Source: Puccinia triticina
Taxonomy: Eukaryota > Basidiomycota > Pucciniomycetes > Pucciniales > Pucciniaceae
DNA: 64,000 nt
NCBI RefSeq assembly: GCF_026914185.1
Contig: NC_070570.1
Coordinates: forward strand, 3,906,001-3,970,000
Reading direction: 5' to 3'
Shown one piece after another: positions 49,040 through 60,772 of the stretch. The number at the start of each line of letters is the position of its first letter. Position 1 is the stretch's first letter. A program made the translations under genes and the position numbers. The notes under the pieces are model-generated. The model worked only from the letters and a program-made list of their open reading frames with translations, was not told the origin of the DNA and searched no databases.

Positions 49040-50133
49040 ACCCCCCCTAGCGTAACAAAGCCACTCGAACGGAGGTCCGGGGGACCCGCGCGGAGCGCTC
49101 TCCGTAGGAGAGGCTTACTTGCTATCCCTCAATTTTGGCAGGAGCAGAAGGGATATTCAGTGCAAAAAATAAAAATACAGCCCTATAAATTGTAATAAAA
49201 ACAGTAAAAGAAAACTGAATAGACAGTATTGTAGCCTTGATAAATGCGCAAATTTTGACACCTGTTCCAGCCTCTCAATCCAAAGACTGCACTCCCTAGT
49301 GGCAAAAGTGTCCAGGAATCTGGTCAAGGCAGCAAAACAAAATTCCAAACCATGTCTTAAGTTTGGAAGATCCATGTGTGGATCCGCATTTGGACAGAGG
49401 GAAGCACAGTGGTGATCTTAGCTTATGTACATACAATGTGTCAATTTACATACAACCTAGAAAGCATGCAGATTTTTTGGTCCACAGGATCTACAAGGAA
49501 TACAGCCTTGTGAATCCTTGTGCAGATCCATTTCTTGAGAAGTCACTTTTTAAAAATTTATTAAAAATACATTGATGGTGATACAAAAATTCTGAGGAGA
49601 CAGAATTGTAGAGGAGATGTCAAAGGGTCAGAAACCTGTGGCTCAGACCTTTGGAGGTGCTGGGGGCGGAGCTATTAAAAAGTTAAAAAACCTTACAGCC
49701 ATTTGGTACTTTCTGCTCCCCTATGAAATTGGGGATAATATGCAAGTCCCTCCCTGCGGGAGGGGCCGCTTCGCGGCCAGCCACAGCGAGCCTCCCACCA
49801 GGGGGACTTGTGTTAAGTTAGAAACCCCCCTATTTCACACCATTTAGACTGCTATCATCCTCAAGAACTGGTGTACATACCAAAGATAGGACAACAATAC
49901 CACACAATCAAGATGTTCATAGGATTACTTGTAGTTACTAACCCTTCAGATATGCAGTGTGATGTGTGAAATCTGTAAAAGAGGGTTGTTGCGAGTTGAG
50001 GCGTCGGTGGCAAGTCCGCGACCCCGAAGACTGGCGCGACTCGCTAACCGCGCGTTGGAGAAGTCCCACCTGCGATACCCATGTATGTATCCCGCTTCCC
50101 GATCTGCGCAATCGATCGACCTGGTGTGATCCG
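49040..50133. other. Intergenic region upstream of ATG12
   Basis: Apart from the foldback repeat at 49,743, I see no gene. A GC-rich piece at 49,060-49,130 (GTCCGGGGGACCCGCGC) resembles sequence at about 8,880-8,930 and may be another small repeat. The last 200 bp should hold the ATG12 promoter; no TATA box is obvious. Confidence 0.4.
49743..49821 (+). repeat. GC-rich foldback repeat, copy 2
   Basis: Starts CAAGTCCCTCCCTGCGGG and ends GGGGGACTTGTGTTAAGTTAG. CAAGTCCC and GGGACTTG are perfectly inverted, and GGGCCGCTTCGCGGCC-like hairpins lie inside. Confidence 0.65.
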
Positions 50134-50871
50134 ATGTCCTCCTCACTCTCATCATCGAGCGGACTGGCGGAGGCGACGAGGGCCCTCGACGAATTCAAGC
50201 TGCGGGATGCTTCAAAGGGTATGTGCAACTAAGACGGGGCGCATGTCTGCTGCATTCCTCGGCTGTTTCCCGCTCGCGTTGGCTCTGCTGATCTATCCGG
50301 CCGTCTTGTGATGCGTCTAGTCGTCGTTCGATTCAAAGCAACGGGCTCGGCTCCAATCATGAAGCAGAACTTCTTCAAGATCACCTCTTCCAATCGCTTT
50401 CAAGCTGTCATCGCATTTCTTAGGAAGGAGTTGGGATTGAAACCGACGGATCCTGTGGTACGATCAGAGTCCTCCAGGCTTCATCTACATCAGTTTTCAT
50501 CTAAGAACAGGGCAGGAAATAACTGAGACGTTGCGAATATTGCTTTTTTTTTTGGTTTTCGACAGTTTCTTTACATCAACTCTTCCTTTTCTCCAGCACC
50601 CGATGAAACGGTCGCCAATCTATTCAAATGTTTTTCCACTGATGGCCATCTGATTGTGAACTATAGGTGGGTTGATCAAACCTTGTTCGAAATCTGCAAT
50701 CAACCATCTCCTCTTCCTCTTTTTGCCTGCCCGACTGGCCTTCCAATTTCTTATGAAAGAAAACACACACACACCAAACAATTCACAGAAATATTGCGGA
50801 CGAGCTGCTGATTTTGAATTGTTCTTGATGCTTATTTCCCTGGAATCAGCTCGACAGCGGCCTGGGGATAA
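50134..50871 (+). CDS. ATG12: Autophagy ubiquitin-like protein ATG12
   Basis: Four exons: 50134-50218, 50321-50457, 50566-50666, 50850-50871, with canonical GT-AG introns and matching phases, giving 114 residues. After a short Ser-rich N-terminus, the ubiquitin fold reads [50 protein letters not shown] and [16 protein letters not shown], ending AAWG. This is the conserved ATG12 core and its C-terminal Trp-Gly. The Gly is the residue activated by ATG7, passed to ATG10 and conjugated to ATG5. The ATG12-ATG5 conjugate with ATG16 then drives ATG8 lipidation on the forming autophagosome. Fungal ATG12 can have long N-terminal extensions; this one is short. All key residues are present and the gene looks functional. 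Confidence 0.96.
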
Positions 50872-51846
50872 TGCCGTTTTTCGTCGGAATCCTTATTACT
50901 TCTGTTGTTTTATAAGCCCCCTTTGTACTCGGCGGTGAATTTTTTTTCTTCTACTATGACTTGTATGTGCTTGTTGAGGAAGATTTCTCGGTAAACAGGT
51001 GCAAGGTGCTTGTGCAGAAGCAATCCTGTCAGGTGAGTGGGGACATACTCTGGACATCTTCCGCTGTCAGAGGATGATTCTGAGGAAGATTCCTCCCCGG
51101 AAAGTAGGCAAAACACCCGCTTGCCGGAGAGCCCTCCTCCTTGGCAATATCATCGTAGGTTCTCGCTGATGAGGACACCTTTCCAGAGAGCAGCTGCAGG
51201 GTGTGCCTGCTCGCCAGATACATACCTGCCTGCCTCAAGAAACATTCCGGGCAGCCAGCACCTGCTTGCCAAGCAGGATTTTCGTCTGCTAAGCTGTTGT
51301 GTTGTCAATTTGTATGCACCAGCATGCCGGTGAGGAATCACGGTTGGTTGCTCGGCTCTGAGGGCCGGTATCTGTATGTATGGGCTCGCCCTGATTCCTG
51401 ACTCATCTATAGGTACTTCCAGAAGTGTTTTTCTTCCATACCACTTTCAGCTGTATGGATTTAAGTTTTTTTTTTTTTTTTTTTCCTACTGGCAAACAAA
51501 TTGGAGTGGTACATACATTCGCTTTGGCTACATACCGTATTCACGCCTCTCGCATCACCATCCAAAAACAATCTTCTGCCCGCATGCTCGCGCCAGCTCG
51601 CGCCCGATACCATGCAAACGCCAAGGGGGAGGCTTTCCGGCCCTTGTTCGCATGGTGCCCGTTGCTACCCAGCGACATCCCTATGTAGACATCCCTTTTC
51701 TTTTGAAGTGCGGACTGGCGGATGCCTTTTGAAGATAAATATGTATCATCGCCATCCTCGTCTCAGCATCCGGCACCCTAAAATCCCACCGAATGGCTTC
51801 ACCCACATCGTAGATTGAAGCTGCCACACTTTTCCGTACACTAGCC
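50872..51846. other. No supported gene
   Basis: ORFs of up to about 118 codons on both strands overlap each other and lack motifs. A T-run at 51,467-51,484 and splice-like signals are present, but no consistent gene model could be made. Confidence 0.35.
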
Positions 51847-52251
51847 ATGCATCATTTCAAGCTTTGGGTGCTCCTCTTGATACAGAGCCACGCTGTTTAC
51901 TCTACATTCCGATGCAGTGACCTTTCAAAAGAAAACAAGACGAAGGACCACGGTGTCTGTGTGAGGAAAGTCGTTGATAATGATTGGTTAAACACTGAAG
52001 TAAACGATTTCGATTTGACTGTTGGATTCCTTCGTAAGTTATGAAGCTTTCTCTGGTATTTATCCTCTAGTTGGGCTGCCCACTAATCATCTCAGCTTTA
52101 AATTTCGCGATATACTACCTCCTACATAGGGCTTGATGCCAATGCTAAAGGAGGCGATCTATTTACCTGCGATGGTTTGAAAATTGCCGAGGAACGAATA
52201 ACGACAAGGTATTGCTGCGACCTCGTGAAAGACATTCATGTGCGTTCATGA
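51847..52251 (+). CDS. Candidate small secreted protein with [YF]xC motifs
   Basis: Two exons, 51847-52033 and 52130-52251, joined over a 96-nt intron (CTTC|GTAAGT...CTACATAG|GG) that restores the frame; 102 residues. A short, weakly charged start and a hydrophobic run (MHHFKLWVLLLIQSHAVYS) look like a signal peptide with cleavage near residue 19. The mature part has five Cys, in FRC just after the cleavage site, GVC, FTC and YCC. Three of these fit [YFW]xC, a motif noted in candidate effectors of rusts and powdery mildews. No known enzyme domain. Role unknown; secretion and effector status are inferred. The frame at 52,212-52,553 is open but joins with a stop under the obvious alternative splice, so I end the gene at 52,249-52,251. 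Confidence 0.5.
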
Positions 52252-53343
52252 ATAAGATTGAGAGCTTTGACTGGAGCGGATTGTCAAAACTGATTCCCTC
52301 TTTTACTTCATGTTCAGATCCGCCCGATAACGCAAGGAGACTTGAACCTTCATTGTTATACTCGAGATGCCAAAAAAGCACGCCCGCGCTGATTTTTTAC
52401 GCTCCTCTCTCCAATCACTACCTTGTACTTGATCGCGAGAAATCGTCCCTATTAATCACCTTAGTCGACAAACTCATCAGGAAAAGCATACGGGATTCTC
52501 AGCATTATCATTGGACAGTATTCAAAATCCACCCTTCTAATTTTTGTTCCTGACATTTGTAAAATTCCATATTCCTCGGCAGGATTTTTTTGTTATCTTT
52601 TTATTCCTGATTACATGTAAGAACGTTGTGGCCATCCAACGAACCGCAGGGCACTGTTGTTTATCTACCCCTTTCGAGTGCAAAAGGAGTTAAATCTCAC
52701 CACTTTCAGCATCTCTTCGCGATTCATCAATCCCTCGACCAGCGGGCCACAAAAAAATGAGCCTCCGTAACGCTGAGGTCCATTGATAATGTACCGGACT
52801 ATGGGCGATTCAAATTATGGATGAGATATAATTATAGCTGAATCCGCGAAACCCTTACATTTGATAATAATTTTCACGGCCATAAAGTTCAATTTCTTTT
52901 CACATCGAGCAGCAAGTAGTGTAAGATCAGTCAGAGCTCTGACTTCCTCAAGTCCCTCTGTGATTGGAGGGGGGGATGTACACCATCCTGCAGGGACCCA
53001 CCAAATGAGGGACTCATGTGCTAGCCTTATAGCCAACCCTGCAGCCTGAGAGAAGGAGAAAAAGGGCAGCCTAAATGCACACCAAACAATTACTTCATGC
53101 ATGCCAAAAGTGGGTGAACAGTGTTTGAACACCATTTTTTGTGGGTCCATGTACATCAACAATTATGGATTGTCAGAGAAGATGCTCCAAAAAGATTGGA
53201 GTGAGATGCACCTCACATAAAAAGAAGCCAAATCAAATCAGTGCTCTGGTGCTTCACTTGCCCCCACTTGGAGTGCACAAACATTACTTGCACTGCAAAA
53301 CTGATATCTTGGCTGCCTCAACAGCTAGTGCAGTCCAAGACAA
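52252..53343. other. Unresolved ORF and intergenic DNA
   Basis: A frame open from 52,212 to 52,553 (113 codons, ending SNFCS) could belong to a longer isoform of the preceding gene or a separate gene, but no frame-consistent splice was found. From about 52,560 onward I see no coding signal. Confidence 0.3.
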
Positions 53344-53346
53344 TTA

Positions 53347-53541
53347 GGGTGTTCAAAGTTGACTTGCATAAAATCATAACACCATAAAATCATAAAATTG
53401 TGAGGTGAAAAAAATATGTACACCAAAACACTCCAATTAGAGCAACCTTTCTAAAATGGTACATATAATATCATCATTTGAAAGTTTTATGATTTTATGA
53501 TTTTATGTATTGAAAATTTTATGATTTCAACTTTGAACACC
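53347..53541. mobile_element. MITE with TTA target duplication
   Basis: 195 bp. Left end GGGTGTTCAAAGTTGA, right end TCAACTTTGAACACC, with TTA at 53,344-53,346 and 53,542-53,544. The interior is made of ATAAAATCATAA / TTATGATTTTAT in opposite orientations. The TWA-type duplication suggests PIF/Harbinger mobilisation. Confidence 0.75.
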
Positions 53542-54593
53542 TTAAATCCTGATGATATTGGTGGAAATATGTACCTAGCTGAAATACCAGCACAGCTTGC
53601 ATATCATCTTTTTCAAGCAAAAGGACTTTGTGAATTCTTCCAGTTTCTTTGAGAAAGGGAAGTCAGCATAAATGTATCTTTCCTTTTATTCACATGTCTT
53701 GATTAAAGGAGTTAGATCATGCCCAAAGATTAACTCAACACTGTTCTCCAGAAAATATCCTTCTGGATCAGGACACCTTCTTGGCCTTCCCCTGTGTCAC
53801 TCCACATGGCCATAAGCAGCTCCCCTCTGCCAGAAGCAGACTCAAATTTCCCAAAACATTAAGGCGTGCCAGCAGCAAACTGTCCCCACAAGTTGCAGGC
53901 TTGCCAATTCTCCTTGGACTCTTGTGCACAGAGCAGGATCTCAGAATGGTCCTGAAAGCCCACATTCAACACGCCTGCTCCTGCCAAAAGAGCCCAACTT
54001 CATACTCTATTCCACTTTCATGCAGTGAAGCCTGACGGCCATCATTCTGCCTCCTCCCTTTTTCTTCCCTGTATTTGTTTAGTCATACATTCATATACCC
54101 AGATTATTGGGTTCTTTGGGCAACACCAGGCCGTTGCAATGCCCTGCAATATAGAGGCCCAAAAGTGCAGAAAATTGTCTGTTATTTTCTATCAAAAAGC
54201 TAGCAAACTTCTTATCAAGTGTATTGGCTAAGCCCTCAATGCCATTGCTCTCTTTTATCTGCCACCTCAACACACTTAACACTGGCAGGGGAGAACTTCC
54301 CGCTGATCTGGAAACCCATATTTTCCCAGCTTTTGCAGGGAAATCTAGGTAGATCTAGGATGTGGGACAATTGAGCCCAGATTTCCCCACAAAATCTGGA
54401 AAAATTTGAGTTCCCAGATTGACAGGCAGTCCTCCAGAGTATTGTGATGTTTTATTTTTGTTACTTGACAATAGCTTGTAGTTACATGCAACAGTAACGG
54501 CCCACTGATCCCCGCAACCTATTGAATTGTTGGACAAACTTTGCAACTGGATATATTACTTTCTAAAAACCAAAAATAAAGCCCAAGGAGTAC

Positions 54594-54686
54594 CTAACTT
54601 AACACAAGACCCTCTTCGGAGGGCCTGGTGCAGCCTGGCTGGCGCGGAGCGCCCCTTGCGAAGCAAGCCTCCGAAGGAGGGACTTG
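54594..54686 (-). repeat. GC-rich foldback repeat, copy 3
   Basis: On the plus strand it begins CTAACTTAACACAAGACCCTC and ends GGAGGGACTTG, that is, the family in reverse. Interior hairpins include CTTCGGAGGG and GGAGCGCCCCTTGCG-type arms. Confidence 0.65.
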
Positions 54687-55168
54687 CACCGTATACCCCC
54701 CTACCCGCCCTACTCTCTTTGGCATTTGGCAGGGCATTATTTTAGAAACACTATCAAATTTGATCCACTCAACCTTTTTTTGTCTTGTTCAGTGTGCCAT
54801 GACTGCCTGCTTCTTCTCTACAAGCATGCCAAAAATCAAGTGTCCCACTCACTTCAAAATAGGTCTTTTACCTTGTTTTCCATGGGCAATACATCCGCAG
54901 GCTGCTTATGTAATGTAAAGCCACCAGTCAGAGTACAGGGAGTGGTGCCATCAAACCTGAGCACTTTGAAAGTCTTATTATGACAGTAAAAAATGGTGAG
55001 AAGGTCCAAAAATAATGCTACATATCCTACAAGATGCAGGAGAAGGAAGGGGTCATTTGGCTCAGCAGAATCTTCATGCTATTCCTCAAAACTGAGGAGG
55101 TACAAGCAATAGAATGGAAAACAGCAAAAAAACAAGAAAGAGTAGGGCAAGCACTGGCGCTTAGTGTA

Positions 55169-55241
55169 CAAGTCCCTCCTTCGGAGGGTCCCTGCGGGAC
55201 GGCGTCCCCCCTCCACAAAGAGAGGGTCTTAGTTAAGTTAG
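55169..55241 (+). repeat. GC-rich foldback repeat, copy 4
   Basis: Starts CAAGTCCCTCCTTCGGAGGG and ends GAGGGTCTTAGTTAAGTTAG. It contains the perfect small hairpins CCCTCCTTCGGAGGG and GTCCCTGCGGGAC. Confidence 0.65.
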
Positions 55242-55852
55242 AAGGAGTACGTACTGTAGGCGAACATGACAAGCAATGTGGCCAAGAAGATCACGCTCGA
55301 TACATATGATGCCCCAAAATCAAGAGGCACACACATGTTTTGCGGTCCCTCGGGCGATTCTGTATGGGGCTTGTTTGCAGAAACCTGGCTGGCCAATCAA
55401 TGATTTGCGTCAGAGGCCTCGCCAGCCCTGGGCCGCAGCCAGCCGTCTTGCTGTTACAAGCTTGGGTGCCCAGACGGCCGGGCTGGGAGCACTGGCTTGT
55501 TACATACAGAAGGACATCAGAAAGGGAGAACCAGAGTTTCTTGCTGAGGTTGGCGTGTAGTTGCATCAGTCCTTCATTCATTAGTTTATTCATTCATCAC
55601 CAAATCACCCATCCACGAGAAACAACAACAAAAAGAGGCAGAAAAACAACGAGAAAACACATGTGTCAATTGGTTGGTGTGTGTGTGTGTGTAGACGTGC
55701 CGCATCACAGACAAAAAGAGACAGCGAAAGAGAAGGGGTGCGATAGATACACAACAACAGAAGAAGAAGATCAAGAGACTAGCACAGACTGTGGGCGACC
55801 GAAGAAATAGATCAGGAAGGGTTCAGGGTTTTTTTTCTGGAGACAGAGAAGA

Positions 55853-56813
55853 TCAAGAGGCGGGGTCGGAGCCGAGAGCAAGGGGGCCGTTGGGGCTGGA
55901 GATGGACGAGGAGGTGGGCGTGGGGGTGGTGGGAGAGAGGAGGTTGAGCGGCCTGCCGGGGATGAACCCTCTGGAGGTTTTGCCGGGGCCGGTGCCGCCT
56001 CCGAAGGGCCACTCGGCGCGGGGGGTGGGCAGGAGGAGGGCGGCGTCGGGGAGCAGCTCGATGGTGAGAGCGGGGGAGGCGGGGCTGGTCGTCTTGCGGG
56101 CCTCCATGAGGCCGCGGCCCGGCTTCTCCGGGGGCGCCATGCCGGTCGACAGGGTGGGGAACAGCGCCGTCGGCGGCAGCGCCCGGGTCTCCGGGATCTC
56201 TGGCTCGCCCGAGTTGATCTACCCAAGGGCGCGGCTTGTCAGTATCCCGCGGCGAGGGACAGAGGGGGGGCAAGGGGAGGGGACGTACATAGGTGTCGAG
56301 GTCGAGGGCCAGCAGCCCGCGCTCCTCGTCGCCGATCTCCGCGTCGCCCTTCCCGCCGCGATAGCGCAGGGCGACGAGGGCGGAGAGGCTGCGTTTCCTG
56401 GCCATGCGGGGGTTACGAGGGGGGGCGGGTTCGGAGAGGGAGACGAGGGAGGGGGGGAGGAGCGAGGCCTGGCTGGCGGGTGTGCGTTGGGGCAGCGGGA
56501 TGCGCGGGGCGGCGACGGGCGAGGGCGCGGGGCCGAGGCTCAGGCCGTCCAGCAGTCCCGCCGCGCCCTCGTCCGACGAATCGTCCGTGAACCGCTCCGG
56601 GATCGAGTCCGAGTCCGAGTCCGACACCGACGAGGACGCCGGCGGCTTCGAGGGCGTCAGCGAGGGAAGGTCGTTCAGGTAGCCCGGCTCGAGCTGTGCT
56701 GGCTGCCCCGAGCTCGGCGACGGCGGCTGGTGGTCCTCGTCCATCTCTCTTCCCTCCTGGTGCTCGTTCGATGATGGTCTGCTCGGATGGTGTTGCTCGG
56801 CGGGCGCAGACAT
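55853..56813 (-). CDS. Unrecognised Pro/Ser-rich protein, two exons
   Basis: Exon 1 is 56813-56289 and exon 2 is 56218-55853, joined over a 70-nt intron (GTACGT, branch TACTGAC, GGGTAG) in phase 0; 296 residues. I chose ATG 56,813 (MSAPAEQHHP); ATGs at 56,909 and about 56,744 are alternatives. An acidic serine tract (SSVSDSDSDSIPERFTDDSSD) is followed by a basic patch MARKRSLSALVALRYRGGKG at the end of the first half. A Pro/Thr-rich C-terminal half contains EWPFGGGTGPGK and FIPGRPLNLLSP. No signal peptide, membrane segment or known domain. It has high GC and clean splice signals, unlike the surrounding TE DNA, so it is probably a host gene. The low-complexity acidic and basic parts would suit a nuclear regulator, but that is a guess. 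Confidence 0.6.
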
Positions 56814-58740
56814 TCTTCTTCTCGTATTCTCTGTGCTGTGGTTGTGTGTTGGTGTTGTGGGTGGGTGGTTGTGGGATGGTTTGGTGGGAAGTAGATGGTC
56901 GACGGACACAGCTGGCTGGGGTGGTTCGACGAGGCCCGTTTAAGTTTGGGCGGGGCACTGTGTACGCAGCTTACATCATCATCCGCAGCCTGGCTGCTGC
57001 GCACACCCGCTCATCCCCCCGCTGCCCTGGAAACGACGAGCCCCCCAGCGATGTCGCTCTTCATTGTACAGATAGTCGCTGTATGGGCCACTCCAGCCTG
57101 CTGTTCCCGCGGGGACAATCCTCACCCCTTGATCAACTTACACTGTCATCCTCCAAACACTTCTTGCTTCCCTTTCATGAGTACAAATTCCTTTCGAAAA
57201 GCGCAGCGGATGTGTACCGAACGACCCAATGAAATATGTATGTACTATTAGGAATTCAAACAAATAAACTCAAGATTAAGAAAGAAGTCAGGGAGGCAGA
57301 CAATGTCCCACAAGGTCTATACGCAGACCACTTCGAGCAAACAGAAGGCTTATAGGGGATGGCGCTTAGCGAGCCTGCGAGCGCCGACCTTATCCCACCA
57401 GGCCTTATTAACGGCCGAGAAGTGAGGCCCGCGGGGTCGTTGGATGATGGGGATGTTGTTGTAGCCCGGAGGGCTACGCACTCCAACACTCGCCGCAGTC
57501 GCGGTATCTACCTCATCCCGGACTCCTGTCCGGGCTGAGACCTTGTCAATCATTATCTTCTTTGTCCCTCGTACACCTGGTTCACCACAGGTTATGAGCC
57601 CTTGACGCTTATGTATACATATACATCTCACGTCTAGCAGACTAGGACTGGATTAATCCTTTGGAACATCTTTCAAAAAACACTACTTCTCCATCCTCAC
57701 TTCAATCTTATTGATCACCAAGCCTAATTAGCTTGCTTATCTGGCTGACCAACACCCAGTCAGAAGGTCAATAACATTGAAAATCCCAACCTTGGTTCCA
57801 AGCTTAATTGGTTTGGTTCAGCTGAAAATCCAACAAACTTTTGGTACCAATTTCACTGGTGTTATAGAGGTGAGAGTTTTTTCTTGGAGATCTTCAGTGG
57901 CTAGGAAGATTAGCCATCTTTCCAAAAAGCAGGACTGTGGCCCGGTCCTGTCTGCCATTGGACTTCTAAGAGAGAGGACTCAAGTCTCTATTTCGTCTCT
58001 GACTTGTGGATTGATCTCCTCAGCTCCTCTCAATTTTTTTTTCTGTCTCCGACCTCCAAAATTCCCATCCAACTCTTGAAAATCTACATAAACTTTTCTC
58101 TCTCACATATCTTTCTATAATTCTCCACTTCTGATCTCCCAGTTCACATACAAACTTGTACATTGCTTGAATATCTTTATAACCTTTTTTCCTGCCCAAA
58201 TCTCCTTTTCTCTACCCAAAAACCCATAAATCTTTTTTTCCCAGTTGTTTACCCCCCTTTTCCTTTCCCTCCCACCTCACAATCATCACCAACCCTCATA
58301 TTAATCCTTTCCCAACCAACACATCCAATCTCCATTTTGCCAACTGCGCTAACCAATGGATCCCAGGATGAATCAACAGTCAATGTCCAGAGCGGCAGGC
58401 TCATAAAATTAGCACATTGATGATTTATCACACAGAAATTGGCTAGAGGAAGACATTGCAGTCATCCAATCACAGTTCAAGCACCTGCCACCTAGCCCAG
58501 AGACAACAGCAGGTCCGGTCCGTCAACCTGCGGAAATTTGAGCGGGTAAACAATGGCAAACAACCTTGGTAGACAACCCTCAACTTCCGCCACACATGGT
58601 CCCACGTCTGCCATCAGAACCCACACACCACCCCAGAGAGCCAGATGTTGCCATGCCCCCTCTCAATCCTGACGTAGGACAACAGGAACGCTCAGATATG
58701 AGGCTGGCAAAGCAAGTCCGTGATTTCAAGGAGGCCAAGT
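56814..58740. other. Intergenic and TE-derived DNA, no supported gene
   Basis: The first 400 bp should include the upstream region of the minus-strand gene. A minus-strand ORF at 57,631-57,350 (with GTKKIMIDKVSARTG and PPGYNNIPIIQRPRG) lies in a GC-richer patch and is unassigned. From 57,640 to 58,560 the sequence is T/C-rich on the plus strand, like an untranslated leader. It may be the leader of the Copia remnant that follows. Confidence 0.35.
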
Positions 58741-58744
58741 TCCC

Positions 58745-59130
58745 CTGAAGCAGAGCAAGTTGGTTGGTGTGTCAATACAAACAGGCAAGGAAAAATTTTG
58801 GCAAGTCAATCAATCAAGGCGGAAAGTGTGAATTTTGCCAACTGGTACTGTAATCTGGCAGAAGTTGGACAAGCAGCGGTGGAAGATGCACGTTTTTCCA
58901 TTACTGCGTGTGAAAACTCCACTTATGAGAAGATTGTGCGGGCTTTACTCATCTCTAGTATTGATAAATCCCTGGTTTCTGAAATGCAACAACTTCCAAC
59001 CTGCTTTGCAATGTACACAGCGCTTTTTGATAAATTCAAAACATCCTCCTGTGCGGCCCAAATGTTGATCTACTACAAATTCAGATGTTTCAGGATTGAT
59101 CCAGATAGGCACAATGCCGGGATTGCCTTG
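58745..59130 (+). pseudogene. Copia-type gag remnant
   Basis: The frame reads VNFANWYCNLAEVG, then VRALLISSIDKSLVSEMQQL, MYTALFDKFKTSSCAAQM and YYKFRCFRIDPDRHNAGIAL. This follows the plan of Copia Gag (UBN2-like): a start N..W, then SSID.SL, Y..L..KF...S.AAQM. The frame has no proper start, and the protease and integrase that should follow are missing. RT pieces of the same superfamily lie at 61-63 kb. Confidence 0.5.
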
Positions 59131-59219
59131 ACGCCTCATTGTGAATTCAGGACTCAAGGCACTGTCTGTTGGTACCCTGCCTACAGCAAAAACCAAAGAG
59201 TCTGTTTTGGGATTTTTCC

Positions 59220-60772
59220 CAGTTCTAGGTAGACTGAACGAAGATGAGGAGCCTGAGGATACGCCCGAAACTGATAAGGAGGCGGCCCAGAAGCAGGTGC
59301 CGCATCCTGAGGAATACAATGCAGCGTTCGAAAGCGACTACAGTAGCGCCACTGAATTAGCGTGTTCTGTCAAGGATGATGCTAGCACTCTGGACCAAGA
59401 CAAGGATGTCACTCGGACTGTACATGCCAAGTCTGAGAAACTTTGGCAGACAGCTGTAAAAGTAAGCCGTCCTTTTATTCTAGTTGAGCTTGGGTCTGAT
59501 TTGTTTGCTGTTGCGTCTAGCTTGATACAGTGATCAAACAAATCACCCACTTGGCAGCTCAGCGGGCTAATTTTGAGAGAACTGCTGAAAACTTGAAGAT
59601 CAAAGTGGCGCCTCTGATTGCGGGATACGGTATCAGATGGAACATCAAGTACCATAGCTACAAAAAAGGGCTTGATGCCCACGATGTAATTGACCAGATT
59701 CTTAAAGAAGACCAAAAACAAAAAACTGCCAGCTCATTTGACGACATACTTTTCCCCCCGCGTGATTGGATGGAGATAGAGAAATTGAATTCTGAGCTCA
59801 AGGTAATCTGATCTCCTACTTCCCACTTCTTTGATTGCATTGCTAACAAACTGCTCTTTGTTTCTGTACTTTTTGCTAGGTGTTTGTCAAGTTGACCTCC
59901 AAGATGGAGGGTGATTCAGCGACAGGTACACATGTGATACCTAACTACCTCAATCTGAGAGAAAGCCTCACGGAAAAGCTCCTGAGTTCAGCCAAAACGG
60001 ACTCGTTATACCCAATGTACAAGGCAATGATAACACGTGTGGAAAAATATCTCAATGAGGCCATGCAATGCAAGACTCTTGTGCTTTCTACATTGATGCA
60101 TCCATGTTACAGGATGCATCTTTTTGAGCTCGTCTTTGGGGCCGAAAGCACTGAGGTCACTGGAATACGCCAGTTACTCAAGCAAGAATTCTGTACAACT
60201 GAAGCCAAGCTCAAAAGAAAAGCCAATTTGAAGACAGCGCAGACCACGGATCTGCATTTGGTTTCTACGGAAAAACCCTCAAAGGCTCCATTGGCAGGAA
60301 ACTCACTGATGTCTCGTCTGGCCTCTCGTATCAGCGCACAACCAACACCTCAGGAAGATGAGGTTGATCAATTTTTGTCTGCTAATCTGACATTTGGTGA
60401 TGGTGCAATCCAAAATGAAAACACACCTTTGACTTGGTGGAAGGTATTTATTCATTTTTTTACTTTCTTTCATCAATTTGCATCTAAGAAACTGATTTAC
60501 TATGTAATATACAGGAAAACCAAGCGAGGTACCCAACCCTGGCTGTGATGGCCCGTGCTTATCTGGGGACTCCAGGTAGCTCCTGTGTGGTTGAGCGACT
60601 ATTCTTGGCAGCAGCCAATGTATGTAGCAGCAACCGAGGCCGCTTGCTCCCCTCCAAAATGTCACATTGTGTGAGCAGCCTTATGTGGCTTCGTCAGGAA
60701 GTGCCCCTAACAGGAGACTTTGCAAATGCTGGAGAGGTTATAAAAGGCTTGGGTTGCAAACCCAGCACCTAG
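59220..60772 (+). pseudogene. hAT transposase, C-terminal part
   Basis: Predicted exons: about 59220-59462, 59521-59801, 59880-60443, 60515-60772, with GT-AG borders. An acidic stretch is followed by IAGYGIRWNIKYHSY, SKMEGDSATGTHVIPNYL, STLMHPCYRMHLFELVF, TWWK / ENQARYPTLAVMARAYLGTP and SSCVVERLFLAAANVC, with LLPSKMSHCVSSLMWLR in the dimerisation block. It is the same subfamily as the decayed copy at 6-8 kb (compare PSLIAGYRIHWNIKW). The N-terminal BED finger and the region of the first catalytic Asp are absent, so it is a truncated copy. The surviving exons look well kept. Confidence 0.7.

Larger units (their letters stand above)
53545..55852. other. No supported gene; two foldback repeats inside
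   Basis: Short ORFs on both strands without recognised motifs. The region contains foldback copies at 54,594 and 55,169. A GT-repeat (about 55,676-55,692) lies near the end of the next gene. Confidence 0.4.

Noticed and set aside
52212..52553. 113-codon ORF as an extra exon of the secreted-protein gene
   Set aside because: The obvious splice (AAG|GTATTG to TTCAG|ATCC) leads to an immediate stop in the joined frame.
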